Shown here one piece after another: positions 1-9,701 of a stretch of DNA of 64,000 nt. Origin of the DNA: G963422445 sp963422445 (GTDB lineage Bacteria > Pseudomonadota > Alphaproteobacteria > Thalassobaculales > Thalassobaculaceae); assembly GCA_963422445.2 (NCBI GenBank), contig OY729512.2, positions 5,518,001-5,582,000 of the forward strand, in the 5' to 3' direction. The translations under genes were made by a program, and so were the position numbers. Positions within the stretch are counted from its first letter, which is position 1. Every line of letters starts with the position of its first letter. The notes beneath the pieces are model-generated. The model ran no database searches. It saw only the letters and a program-made list of their open reading frames with translations, and had not been told where the DNA came from.

Positions 1-358
1 AGTGGTTCGGGACGTATTACAGGCCGGTCCAGCGGGAAATCCCCGGGCGATACGGATAACCGCGGCATTTGCCGGCTGATCTTTCGGTGTATCTCTGACG
101 TCTCGACGGTCCTGCGGCCTGCCGGCAGTTCCGGGTCATCCGGTCGATCGGATGCTTCGGGTCGCGGGCAGACAGGTGTTCGCGTCCTGACTAACGGGTT
201 AGCAGGACTGTTGCCGGTCGGCGGTTCCGGCACGTCTGGAACAGGCATTCAAACCCTTGCGTCCCGTGATCAGGGGCCTTGCGGATCGGATACCTTGCCT
301 CCTGGGGTTGGCAAGCCGACGGCCAACGGCGTCCGCGTCGAAGACGCGCTAAAGCGGG
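1..358. other. Left-edge segment without a recognisable gene
   Basis: No reading frame here has a plausible start, ribosome-binding site and recognisable protein. The stretch is GC-rich and ends at the target site of the IS5-type element that follows. It may be the tail of a gene or intergenic region cut by the window edge. Confidence 0.4.
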
Positions 359-362
359 TTAG

Positions 363-1541
363 GGATTGTCTGAACAAGTCGGTTTTTCGGATATACAGGT
401 GTCGTGGCCCGTGGATGAAACGCCAGAGCCCATCGGGGACGTGTTGTCGTGCCAGGAAATGGGGATTTCGATGCCCGAGCCGACCGTCCCCGCCGCCTTG
501 CGGCGGTTGCGGACGGACTCCCCCACGTCAGGCGGTGGCGTCGCGCCCCGCGATGAGCAGATTGGTGAACCCGAGCAGCACGGCGATACGTTGCGTGTTC
601 TTCGCCAGCCCCCGATAGCGCACCTTCGCGTAGCCGAAGTGGCGCTTCACATACAGGAACGGATGTTCCACCCTGGCCCGAACCGACGCCTTGCGCCTCT
701 CCGCCGCCGCCTCCGGGCCTGCCTTGTCCAGCCCCGGCGCTTGCCGGGCTTCAGCGCCACCTCCCAGTCCACGTCCGTGTCCCGGTTCTCCGCGCGCTTG
801 TCCACCCTCTGATAGCCCGCGTCACCCCACACCTGCTCCTCGCCCCCGTGCAACAGCGCGTGCGCGGTCGCCACATCCGAGACATTCGCCGGCGTCGTCT
901 CCACGCTGTGTGTCAAGTCCGACTGCGCATCCACCCCGATGTGCGCCTTCATCCCGAAATGCCACTGATTGCCCTTCTTCGTCTGATGCATCTCCGGGTC
1001 CCGCTCGCCCTTGCGGTTCTTCGTCGACGACGGCGCGGCAATGAGACTCGCGTCCACGATCGTCCCCGTGCTCAAGCGGTGTCCGAGCGAGGCCAGATGT
1101 GCGTTGATCTCCTCGAACAGCGTTTCGCCCAGACCATGCGTCTCCAGCAAGTGGCGGAAATGCAGAACCGTCGTCTCGTCAGGCAGCGCACCCGAGAGGC
1201 GCAACCCCACAAACCGCCGCACCGACTTCACCTCGTAGAGCAGGTCCTCCATCCCAGGGTCGCTCAGATTGTAGAACAGCTGCAACCCAGTGCACCCGCA
1301 GCATCACGCTCAACGGATAGGGCCGCCGACCGCGCCCGGCCTTCGGGTAGAACGGCTCGATGCGGGCCTCCAGCCGCTCCCAGGGAACCAGCCCGTCCAT
1401 CGTCTCGAGAAACACCTCGCGCCGCGTCCGACGCGTCTTCAGGTCGTGCTCCAGCTCCGTAAACGTCGCTTGCTCCAAGGCTCGCACTCCACTCCGTCAC
1501 CAAGAAACCAATGTGACAAAACCAACTTGTTCAGACAATCC
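363..1541 (-). mobile_element. IS5-family insertion sequence, copy 1 (decayed)
   Basis: The element is 1179 bp. Its ends are inverted: the left begins GGATTGTCTGAACAAG and the right ends CTTGTTCAGACAATCC. The flanks are TTAG on the left (359-362) and CTAG on the right (1542-1545), which fits the 4-bp YTAR target duplication of IS5 elements with one changed base. A second copy lies at 24876-26056. The transposase inside is on the minus strand and carries more damage than the second copy. Confidence 0.88.
528..1487 (-). pseudogene. IS5-family transposase, frameshifted twice
   Basis: This is a DDE transposase read on the minus strand. The N-terminal part begins MRALEQATF and runs to a motif reading MLRVH. 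The protein then continues in another frame as LFYNLSDPGMEDLLYE, through the conserved TIVDASLIAAPSSTKN block (first catalytic Asp). The first frame change, at about 1283-1288, is shared with the copy at 25042-26002. A second break unique to this copy is a lost C in the run at 732-735 (four C against five), which destroys the C-terminal part carrying the catalytic Glu. It is very unlikely to be active alone. Confidence 0.85.
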
Positions 1542-1562
1542 CTAGGGTTTTGGCTATTCTAG

Positions 1563-2397
1563 ATAGTGTCGTCATGAGTGATGTTTATCTGTACTATCTG
1601 TCGAACTCACTCGATGGTTCCTGGAGGAGACTCATGGGAATGGCTCATCGGCGTCACGACATTTCGGACAGGGTCTGGCTGTTGCTGGAGCCTCATCTGC
1701 CTGGTCGAGCGGGAAGTTGGGGTGGAGTGGCACAGAATAATCGACGGTTCATTAATGCTGTCTTCTGGATTCTGCGCACCGGCGCTCCCTGGCGTGATGT
1801 GCCGCCGGACTATGGAGACTGGAAAAATACCCATCGTCGGTTCTGTCGCTGGCGGGACAAGGGGCTCTGGGGGGTGTTGCTGGAGCCTCTGGTGGATGAG
1901 CCGGACTATGAGTGGCTGATGATTGACGCCAGTCATCTCAAGGTCCATCCCCATGCGAGCGGTGGCAATCAGGCGATGGGTCGCACAAAAGGGGGCTGAA
2001 CACGAAGCTGCACCTGGCTGTGGACGCGCATGGGATGCCGGTGCGGGTGTTGGTGACCGAGGGGACGGCAGCAGATTGCAGTCAAGCGGTCGAGCTGATT
2101 GAAGGGATAGATGCCGAGTCCTTGTTGGCGGACAAGGCCTATGACACGAATGCCATCCTGTCTTGTTGTGAGGAGCATGAAGTTATTCCAGTGGTTCCGC
2201 CGAAGCGCAACCGCAAGCACCCCAGAGCGTATGATGTCCATCTCTACCGGCACCGGCATTTGGTGGAGAACGCGTTTCTGTGGCTCAAGCGCTGGCGTGG
2301 GATTGCCACGCGATACGCCAAGAATGCCGCATCGTTCCTTGCCGCGGTGCAGATCCGGTGTCTGGCGCTCTGGGCCGGTCTTTCGTGACGACACTAT
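1563..2397 (+). mobile_element. IS427-type (IS5 family) insertion sequence, copy 1
   Basis: The element is 835 bp with short inverted ends (ATAGTGTCGTCA at the left, TGACGACACTAT at the right). CTAG duplications flank it at 1559-1562 and 2398-2401. It sits 13 bp to the right of the CTAG flanking the IS5-type element. A near-identical copy is at 14115-14958. The perfect target duplication suggests a fairly recent insertion. Confidence 0.9.
1634..2388 (+). CDS. IS427-type transposase, two frames joined by probable -1 frameshift
   Basis: The first frame (1634-1999) begins MGMAHRRHD after a GGAGGAGA ribosome-binding site and encodes the DUF4096-like N-terminal domain with LMIDASHLKVHP (first catalytic Asp). 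The second frame (to 2388) encodes the rest: LHLAVDAHG, ADKAYDTNAI with the second Asp, and HLVENAFLWLKRWRG with the catalytic Glu. The frames overlap at AAAAGGGGG (1987-1995); a one-base backward slip gives the expected TKGGLNTKLHLAVD junction. IS427-group elements are known to use such slippage. Compared with the other copy it lacks three codons just before the slip site. Confidence 0.82.
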
Positions 2398-2431
2398 CTA
2401 GGATTATGGCACTACGTTTGTGCGCTCATCG

Positions 2432-4185
2432 CTACACTCCCGGGAACCCCGCCCGGCGCCTGTGGGGATCCACCGTGAGGCCCGCCGCCTGAGCGATGGC
2501 GCACGCGTCGGCGTCCGGGCGCGCGTCCTGGCGCATGACGATCCGGTTTCCGCCAACCTTCCGGATGGTGGAGGTGAGGCGCACCGAGCCCGCGAGCTTG
2601 TCGCGGGCCGTACTCCAGCGGTCATGCAAGCCGTGCGCGCCCGGCGGGTTCGCAGCAGATGAATCGCGTGGTCGGCGAGGACGGCGATGAACAGGTGGGC
2701 GCAGGCCGGTTTCGGATGTCAGGCTTGGGACGGTGGCCTCGAGTTCGGTGAGCGTCCAGTCGGTTCGGACCACGATTTCAAGGTCCCACTCGACGGGGCT
2801 GGTGCGCAGCACATAGATGCCCGCCTGCCGGTCGCGCGCGGCATGGAGAGCGTTGCGTCTCCAGCGGACGGCACCGGCCCGCCCCTTCTCTACGGGCCCC
2901 ACCTCGATGTCGTACTGGCGGTGGACACGCCTGTCCCTTTCCTTTAGCCGACCCAGCTTCTCCATCACGTTGTCGAGCTTCTTGACGTGATTGTTCTTCG
3001 ACAGCCCGTCATGCAGGGCGCACAGGGCGTCCTCGAAGGTCCGGCGCTGACGGGCCAGCACGGCCGCGTCCTTGTGCTGGCGCTCATGGCTCCAGACGCA
3101 CCGATGCGCTTCGTCGTCACCTGCCTCGAGACGCCAGGCGCGGGCCTGGTGGCCGGCCCGGGTTTCGAAGGCGGCATCGGCTTCGCGCCCGGGTGGCGCC
3201 AAGACGCTGCGGCGAACGGTGATCCCGTGATAGCCGCGTGCCCGCAGCCAGGCGAGGTTGGCCTCGGTGGAGAGGCCCGCGTCCATGATGATCGTGGGTT
3301 TGGGGGCGTTGCGGCCGCGCGCCTGGCGTTCCAGTCGCCCGACAGCGTCGGCGAATGTGGCCGGCTCGGAGAGGGTGCCGGGCAGGGTCTCGCTGTGCTG
3401 CGGGACGCCGGCCTGGATCAGCGACAGAGCCAGGGTCACGATCGGACAGGCGTCGCGCCTCTGCTTCGAACGCCCGAACCGGGCGAGCGGGGAGCCGGGC
3501 CGTCCGGTCATGTGGGTGTTGGTCAGATCCAGGAAGACGATGGTGTCGGGGATGTCGAAGAGATCGCGCTCCCGGGCGCAAAGCGCCTCTCCAAGCGCGG
3601 CGCGGTGACGCCAAAAGAGATCGCCGATGCGGTCGCGCTTGCTGAGCGTGAGCGACGTGCCGCGATCGACCTTCAGCAACTCCAGGCTCGCGCTCACGGG
3701 AGGGATGGATCATGTGCGCGACCACCAGGGCCGCCGCGATGCGTGCGTCGCGCTCACTTTCGCCCAGCCTCTGCAGCGTCTCGATGAAGCGAAGGTCGTC
3801 GCGCGCGGCGAGAGCCAGGCGCTCACAGCCCACCGAGCGGGCCTGTTCGTGAGACAGGCTGTCGAGACGAACCGTGGCCACATCGCCCGCAGCGCTGAGC
3901 CGCAATGCGCCGAGACCGCGGGCGTGAACCCGCCGAACGATGTCCTCGGCGACGGGGCGCAGGGCGGGATCCGGTTCCAGCAGCGGCTTGCTGCCGGCGA
4001 GAAGGGTTTCGATCAGAAGCGCCAGGTCGCGCCATTGCTCCTCGGGCACACCGAAGTCTGCGCCGAAATTGAAAAGCGTGACCTGCCGCACCCTTCCGCA
4101 GATCCGTTCGCTGCGCAACGAAGCGGTAGGTAGCATAGCTCTCGCCACCGTCTCCGCGACCGGTGAAGGTCTTGCGGATGACCAT
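2432..4185 (-). pseudogene. IS1634-family transposase, multiply frameshifted
   Basis: The minus-strand protein starts MVIRKTFTGRGDGGESYATYR at 4185, typical of IS1634-family transposases. It continues in a second frame (VRQVTLFNFGADFGVPEEQW), then a third (FLDLTNTHMTGR, with a catalytic Asp; TIIMDAGLSTEANLAWL). The segment after TDWTLTELEATVPSL that should carry the catalytic Glu is scrambled; recognisable sequence resumes at TIRKVGGNRIVMRQD. Total span (about 580 codons) matches a full-length family member. At least two frameshifts make it inactive. No convincing inverted ends were found, but a 14-bp near-identical direct repeat flanks it (2402-2415 and 4244-4257). Confidence 0.8.
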
Positions 4186-4609
4186 GGCGGCAGGGTCACG
4201 GACTGTTTGTGGGCTGTCAAGGACTCCCCGACCCATCCCGCAAGATTATTGCACTACAACGGACTTCAGAAACCACAATCACTCAAAATCAATATGTTAG
4301 GGGCCAAGACACACCAAAATCAGCAGATCCTGCCAAAAAATGGCAAAGATGGGGCAAGGAGATCTAAAACCGAAGTGAGGTCTGTTGGCCGGAGTGTCCC
4401 GAAGCGTTTCATTTCACAACGTTCCGGGACCGGACGAATTTCAAATCCGTCCGACCAATCCATTCTGTCCCGCGTCCCCCGGACGTCGCCGTTTCGGACA
4501 TCCGTCCACGCTGACCGACATGTGCTGCAATGTTGGCCGCCGCCTCTTGAACAGGACGAAATAGGCACCTGACTGCATGGGGCTTTCGACTCCCGTAGCC
4601 AAAAGGAAT
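4186..4609. other. Noncoding spacer between IS1634 remnant and transporter genes
   Basis: This is a moderately AT-rich stretch with no supported gene. It contains the right member of the direct repeat flanking the IS1634 remnant (4244-4257). A T-arm-like stretch near 4425-4455 does not fold into a tRNA. Confidence 0.5.
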
Positions 4610-4637
4610 GCGCCCGATCGGCAAGCCGACCGGGCGC
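4610..4637 (-). terminator. Rho-independent-like terminator after the substrate-binding protein gene
   Basis: Arms GCGCCCGATCGG and CCGACCGGGCGC pair at 11 of 12 positions around a CAAG loop. Read on the minus strand the hairpin is followed by ATTCCTTTT. It lies about 30 bp past the stop codon of the binding-protein gene, as expected for its terminator. Confidence 0.7.
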
Positions 4638-4665
4638 ACAGCCAGATCAGAGACCAGAGATTGGA

Positions 4666-6357
4666 CTATGCTTTGTCCATCCAGAAGGTGTCGAAACGAC
4701 CCACATCGTACAGACCGAAATAATTCTCCGGCCGATGACCCTTCACATAGTCGTACCACCCGTCATTGATCTTCTCCCAGGAAATCGGGAGCAAGGGCGG
4801 GTTCTCTTCCATGACCGCCTCAGCCTTGGTGATCGCAGCCTGCCGCTTCACCGGGTCAACCTCGCTATCGATGACCTTAACGAGCTCCATGAAGTCATCA
4901 TTTTCCCAGTTCGAGTAGTTCTGCGGACCACCCGTCGCATACCACGTGTTGAAATAGTCGGACGGATCGATCAGCGTCGAGACGATGGCTCCGACAGCCA
5001 TGTCGTAATTTCCGGAATTGACATCGTCAAACCAGACCGACTCGACCACGGTGCGCAGGTTGCACTGGACATTCAGAGACTGTTGCAGCATCGCCTGAAT
5101 GGCCTGCGACCACAGTTTGAAGGTCGCGACTTCGCGAACCAGATAGTCAAGCCCCTCTATGCCATCGGCATAGCCAGCTGCTGCCATCAGCTGTTTTGCT
5201 TCGGCAATCGAAGCGCTCTGATCATCCTGGTAACCAAGGCGCTGCCGCAACTCGTCCAGGGGTGTCGCATACGCCGAGAACGGATAGATGAAGCCGCCAA
5301 CCAGCATCGGCGCGACATCCCTGACGACATCAACGAGAACCGGACGATCCAGAACCAGGTGGAAGGCCCTCCGGACCCGCGGATCCGCCAGCGGTCCCTT
5401 CTTGGCGTTCATCCAGGTCGCCTGGATGACGCTCTGATAGTAATCGACGCCCGTCAAACCGTCGGTCTTGTCAACTTCCCGCCGGGTCACCGGATCAATC
5501 AGGCGGGCATAGTCAATTCGGCCCGACAACAGCGCTGACCCCAACTCCGGAGAAAACGGCAACGCGTGATAGAACTCGATGCCGTCGAGATAAGGCAAGC
5601 CCTCGTTCCAGTAGTTCGGATTCCTTTTCATCTCCCAGACTTCCTGTTCGACCCGGCGCACGCTCTGGAACGGACCGGTGCCCGGAACATCCAGGGTCTT
5701 GCGGAGATTGTAGTTGTTGTCCTCAAGCGTTTTCTTGCGAACGATGCCATTCCAGCCACTGGCGATCGCACCCATGATGAAATCGGCCGGTCGCGGTTCC
5801 GATAATTTGAACTGAATTGTGTACTTGTCCGGAGCCTCGACCGAATCAACCGACTTGAAAAGGGCGCTGCGCGGGATATTGATCCCTTGCGGCGGCTTGG
5901 TGATGCGGTCAAAGGTCGCTTTCACGTCCGCCGAGGTCAGCGCCGCACCGTCGGAAAACTCCACGCCCTCGCGAATGAAGAACGTGTAGGTCTTGCCGTC
6001 TTTCGAGATATCCCAGCTATGGGCAAGATCAGGAATGATGGTCTGGCCGCTGTCATTCGGATTACGCCGAATGAGGTTGTCGTACAGACAGGCCTGACTG
6101 CCGAGATTGTTGATCGTGCCGGACTGGTGAAAATCCAGATGCGGCGGCCGCATCGTGATGCCATAACGCATCACACCACCGTGCTTGGGGTTGGGGTCTG
6201 GAGCGGAGAGCTTGAATTTCGAGCCGTCCATCTCCATTGGAACCGCTGCCTGCGCCCGGCCGGCGCCAAGGCCATACGCCCCTGCCGCCGCGGCGGCACT
6301 CGCCGCCATGAAGCTGCGGCGAGTCAACCACGGTTGCCGGAATCCTTTTCTGCTCAT
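4666..6357 (-). CDS. ABC transporter substrate-binding protein, family 5 (peptide/opine/nickel type), Tat-exported
   Basis: The 563-residue protein begins with a twin-arginine signal (TRRSFMAASAAAAAG, cleavage probably after AQA near residue 38), so it should be exported folded to the periplasm. The mature part has the SBP_bac_5 pattern: GGVMRYGI, an early LAHSWDISKDGKTYTFFIREGV block, FSDGAALTSADV and the late DPSDYFNTWY region. A GGGAGG ribosome-binding site precedes the start. It is divergent from the two ATPase genes and lies near the two permease genes, so it very likely delivers ligand to that transporter. The ligand (oligopeptide, opine or glycoside) cannot be told from sequence alone. 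Confidence 0.93.
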   Translation of the reverse strand: MSRKGFRQPWLTRRSFMAASAAAAAGAYGLGAGRAQAAVPMEMDGSKFKLSAPDPNPKHGGVMRYGITMRPPHLDFHQSGTINNLGSQACLYDNLIRRNPNDSGQTIIPDLAHSWDISKDGKTYTFFIREGVEFSDGAALTSADVKATFDRITKPPQGINIPRSALFKSVDSVEAPDKYTIQFKLSEPRPADFIMGAIASGWNGIVRKKTLEDNNYNLRKTLDVPGTGPFQSVRRVEQEVWEMKRNPNYWNEGLPYLDGIEFYHALPFSPELGSALLSGRIDYARLIDPVTRREVDKTDGLTGVDYYQSVIQATWMNAKKGPLADPRVRRAFHLVLDRPVLVDVVRDVAPMLVGGFIYPFSAYATPLDELRQRLGYQDDQSASIAEAKQLMAAAGYADGIEGLDYLVREVATFKLWSQAIQAMLQQSLNVQCNLRTVVESVWFDDVNSGNYDMAVGAIVSTLIDPSDYFNTWYATGGPQNYSNWENDDFMELVKVIDSEVDPVKRQAAITKAEAVMEENPPLLPISWEKINDGWYDYVKGHRPENYFGLYDVGRFDTFWMDKA

Positions 6358-6469
6358 CTCTTGCCTCCCATTTGCCCGCGAATTTTTCTGGCGTTAACTT
6401 GATCAAGCTTTGCTATGATCGGCCGCAGGATTTGATCCGTCGCCTGCGGTGACCGGATGAAATGCAAGT
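6358..6469. promoter_or_regulatory. Divergent promoter region of the transporter locus
   Basis: This roughly 110-bp gap separates the divergently transcribed binding-protein gene and the ATPase genes, so it must hold promoters for both. The GGGAGG ribosome-binding site of the binding-protein gene is visible. No convincing operator palindrome was found. Confidence 0.45.
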
Positions 6470-7531
6470 TTGGCCCGGTTGGAGCATATTGTGCAAGTCC
6501 CTATCGAAACACAGCCGGCAACAGCCACCGAATCGACGAGCGATGAAATTCTCCGGGTCTCGGATCTGCACGTGGAGTTCAAGTCGCAGGACGGCCTTGT
6601 CCGGGCTGTCGACGGGCTGTCCTTCTTTGTCCGTGAAGGCGAAACCCTCGGCGTCGTCGGAGAATCCGGCTGTGGCAAGAGCGTGACGGCCTTGTCGATA
6701 TTGCGCCTGATTCCCGACCCGCCGGGGCGGATCAGTGCCGGATCAATCAATTTCCAGGGCCAGGATCTGATCGAGCTTGAGGAAACCGACCTCGAGGCCA
6801 TCCGCGGCAACGACATCTCGATGATCTTCCAGGAACCCATGACTTCGCTCAATCCGCTATACACGGTCGGCCGGCAGATCAGCGAAGCCCTGATCCTGCA
6901 CCAGGGCATGTCAAAGCGGCAAGCCATGGACCAAGCCGCCGAGATGCTGCGGCGGGTCTCGATCCCGGAACCGGAAACCCGAGTCAATTCCTATCCCCAT
7001 CAACTGTCCGGCGGCATGCGCCAACGCGTGATGATCGCGATGGCGATCTGCTGTAACCCGAAACTCCTGATTGCCGACGAGCCGACAACCGCTCTCGATG
7101 TCACGATTCAGGCCCAGATCCTTGAACTGATCCGGGATCAGAGATCCAAACTCGGGTCGGCAATCATTCTCATCACCCATGACATGGGTGTCGTGGCGGA
7201 AAATGCCGATCGGGTCATCGTCATGTATGCCGGCCGCAAGGTCGAAGAAGCCGAGGCCGACGAACTGTTCGACCATGCCGGTCATCCCTATACCAAAGGC
7301 CTGCTCGGCTCGGTGCCCAATCTCGAAGCCGTCGCCCATACCGATAGCGGACGGGTGCGACTGAACGAGATCAGCGGTATGGTGCCGTCGCTCACGAACC
7401 TGCCGTCCGGCTGCGCTTTTGCGCCGCGTTGCAGATTTGCCGCCGACCAATGCCGCAGCGCCGCCCCGGTGCTCGAGCAGTATCGCCCGAATCACTGGAT
7501 TGCGTGCTGGCGCGCAGCTGAACTCGACTGA
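6470..7531 (+). CDS. Peptide-type ABC transporter ATP-binding protein (DppD/OppD-like)
   Basis: Walker A is GESGCGKS, the signature is LSGGMRQRV, Walker B is LLIADEP and the H-loop is LITHDMG. The C-terminal oligopeptide-transporter extension (HPYTKGLLGSVPNL, then a cysteine cluster GCAFAPRCRFAADQC) marks it as the D-type ATPase of peptide/nickel importers. It acts on the cytoplasmic face with its partner encoded 10 bp downstream. The start is uncertain: the TTG at 6470 gives 353 residues, and a GTG at 6491 is an alternative; no strong ribosome-binding site decides. The permease genes lie beyond the partner gene on the opposite strand. Confidence 0.93.
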   Translation: MARLEHIVQVPIETQPATATESTSDEILRVSDLHVEFKSQDGLVRAVDGLSFFVREGETLGVVGESGCGKSVTALSILRLIPDPPGRISAGSINFQGQDLIELEETDLEAIRGNDISMIFQEPMTSLNPLYTVGRQISEALILHQGMSKRQAMDQAAEMLRRVSIPEPETRVNSYPHQLSGGMRQRVMIAMAICCNPKLLIADEPTTALDVTIQAQILELIRDQRSKLGSAIILITHDMGVVAENADRVIVMYAGRKVEEAEADELFDHAGHPYTKGLLGSVPNLEAVAHTDSGRVRLNEISGMVPSLTNLPSGCAFAPRCRFAADQCRSAAPVLEQYRPNHWIACWRAAELD

Positions 7532-7541
7532 AGGACCGATC

Positions 7542-8573
7542 ATGACGACTGACGCTGGCAGCAGTGATTCTCCGCTCCTTGAGGTCATAGACCTGCGCAA
7601 ACATTTCCCGATTCACAAGGGCGTGTTCTCCCGAGTCGTCGGGCAGGTCCGCGCGGTTGACGGCATTTCCTTCCATATTCGTCCCGGCGAAACATTGGGG
7701 CTTGTCGGCGAATCCGGTTGCGGCAAGTCGACCGTCGGCCGAACGGTGCTCAAACTTCTCGACCCGACAGACGGAACCATCCGCATCAAGGGCGATGACA
7801 TTACCGACATCGGCCCCACCCGAATGCTCGCCTACCGCCAACTGATGCAAATGATCTTCCAGGATCCGTTCGCATCTCTGAATCCGCGCATGACGGCCGG
7901 CGACATGGTCGGCGAACCGCTGATCATTCACGATCGCGGTGACCGAACCGAACGGCAAGACCGGGTCGCCTGGCTGTTTGAACAGGTCGGTTTGCGCCCC
8001 GAACGGATGTCTGCATACGCGCATGAGTTTTCTGGCGGGCAACGCCAGCGGCTCGGGATCGCACGAGCGCTTGCAATCAATCCGGAACTGATCGTGTGCG
8101 ACGAGCCGGTTTCCGCCCTGGACGTTTCGATCCAGGCCCAGATCATCAATCTGTTGATGGATCTCCAGGAGGGTTTCAACCTGTCCTACCTGTTCATCAG
8201 CCACGACCTGGCGATCGTCGAACATATCAGCCATCGGGTTGCAGTAATGTATCTCGGGCGAATCGTCGAGACCACCGACAAGACCAGCCTGTTCGACATG
8301 CCGCTGCATCCTTATACGGAGGCCCTGCTTTCGGCTGTCCCGATACCAAAATCCGGCGCCCGAGGGCGCCAGCGCCAGATTCTCGAAGGTGATGTTCCAA
8401 GCCCGATCAATCCACCGTCAGGTTGTCATTTCCACACCCGGTGCCCCTATGCGATGAACCGCTGCCGCAGCGATGAACCGCTGCTCCGGGAAGTCGCGCC
8501 CGGACACATGACCGCATGCCATCTGCACGACGCCGGCGTCACGTTTCCATTGACCCGGCCGGCAGAAGCCTGA
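7542..8573 (+). CDS. Peptide-type ABC transporter ATP-binding protein (DppF/OppF-like)
   Basis: The start chosen is the ATG at 7542, 10 bp after the upstream ATPase stop; the frame is open further upstream, but that would overlap the upstream gene. The 343-residue product has Walker A GESGCGKST, signature FSGGQRQRLG, Walker B LIVCDEP and H-loop FISHDLA. The C-terminal HPYTEALLSAVP and GCHFHTRCPYAMNRC blocks match F-type ATPases of peptide importers. It should form a heterodimer with the upstream ATPase and power the two permeases. It ends convergently with the permease operon, 225 bp away. Confidence 0.94.
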   Translation: MTTDAGSSDSPLLEVIDLRKHFPIHKGVFSRVVGQVRAVDGISFHIRPGETLGLVGESGCGKSTVGRTVLKLLDPTDGTIRIKGDDITDIGPTRMLAYRQLMQMIFQDPFASLNPRMTAGDMVGEPLIIHDRGDRTERQDRVAWLFEQVGLRPERMSAYAHEFSGGQRQRLGIARALAINPELIVCDEPVSALDVSIQAQIINLLMDLQEGFNLSYLFISHDLAIVEHISHRVAVMYLGRIVETTDKTSLFDMPLHPYTEALLSAVPIPKSGARGRQRQILEGDVPSPINPPSGCHFHTRCPYAMNRCRSDEPLLREVAPGHMTACHLHDAGVTFPLTRPAEA

Positions 8574-8798
8574 ACGCCTGAATACACCCGCCATTGGCCG
8601 GTTCCCGAACGGCGAGGTCGGGCTGACCGTTAGCCGGATTTCTGGCATCATGTCTACGACCGGTCGCGCCCGGCTCGGTCAGGCCGCCCTGTATCCGCAA
8701 ACACGTAGCGCCGGAAAGAGTCGACAGCAGAATTTCGGCCAGCATGCCGTCATCGGTCGCAGGTCGCTGCGTATGCCCGATTGAGCCGGCTGTCTCAC

Positions 8799-9701
8799 CT
8801 ATACCGAACCGCGCAGCCTTGGATCGAGAAAATCCCGAATACCGTCGCCAAATAGGTTGAATGCGAGCACGGTGATCGTGATCGCCATGCCGGGAAAGAA
8901 CACCAGCCACCACGGCGGCACCAATCCGGCGTTAAGCGCATCCGACAGCATATTGCCCCATGTCGGCGTTGGCGGCGGAATGCCAACGCCGAGAAATCCG
9001 AGCGACGCCTCGATAATGATGGCGACGCCAAGATGTGTCGTCGCGAGAATCAGGAACGGCGCAATGCATTGCGGCAGGATATGCCGCAGCATGATTCTCA
9101 TGTTAGACGCACCGAGGCTCCGTGCCGCCTCGACAAAGGCCATTTCCTTCAACGACAACACCACCGAGCGTATGACCCGGCCGCCGAACGGTATTCGAGT
9201 AATCGCAATCGCGATAATCACCGTCGTCGTGCCGGACCCCAGCGCCATGGCGATCGCCATGGCGAGAATAAGGTCGGGAAATGCCTGCAGGAACTCGATG
9301 ATGCGCTGGCTGAAAATGTCGAACCGGCCGCCGAAATAACCACTCGCAAGTCCCCACAGCGAGCCTAGGGTGGTCCCGAGCAAGACTGCAGCGATGGCCA
9401 CCGTAAGCGATGTCCGACTGCCATGGATCGTACGGCTGAGAGTATCCCGCCCAATCTGGTCAGTGCCAAAATAATTCTGCGTGTTGGGCGAATTCTGCAT
9501 CGCGCGGAAATTCGACTGCAGCGGGTCGTGCGGCGCAATCAATGGCGCCGACACCGCCATGACCAGAATCGCGACCGCAACAACGCCCCAAACCGCTGAA
9601 AGCGGCGAACGCCGCGCGAACTCTGCCAGCATCTGCCCTATCCGCTGCGCTGCTGCGGATCGCTCGCTGGTCGGTCCCGGTTCGGCAGCCAGTTCGGTCA
9701 T
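8799..9701 (-). CDS. Peptide-type ABC transporter permease (DppC/OppC-like)
   Basis: This 300-residue inner-membrane protein has about six hydrophobic segments. The N-terminal segment (VVAVAILVMAVSAPLIAPHDP) is the OppC-type N-terminal domain. The cytoplasmic EAA loop that contacts the ATPases is EAARSLGASNMRIMLRHILP. Its start overlaps the stop of the upstream permease by 4 bp, so the two are translationally coupled. With the binding protein and the two ATPases it completes one importer spread over three transcription units. Confidence 0.93.
   Translation of the reverse strand: MTELAAEPGPTSERSAAAQRIGQMLAEFARRSPLSAVWGVVAVAILVMAVSAPLIAPHDPLQSNFRAMQNSPNTQNYFGTDQIGRDTLSRTIHGSRTSLTVAIAAVLLGTTLGSLWGLASGYFGGRFDIFSQRIIEFLQAFPDLILAMAIAMALGSGTTTVIIAIAITRIPFGGRVIRSVVLSLKEMAFVEAARSLGASNMRIMLRHILPQCIAPFLILATTHLGVAIIIEASLGFLGVGIPPPTPTWGNMLSDALNAGLVPPWWLVFFPGMAITITVLAFNLFGDGIRDFLDPRLRGSV

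Noticed and set aside
4425..4460. tRNA-like 3' end (arms around TTTCAAATCC followed by ACCA)
   Set aside because: The possible T-arm has a loop that is too long and no acceptor, D or anticodon arms can be drawn. No tRNA was found anywhere in the window.
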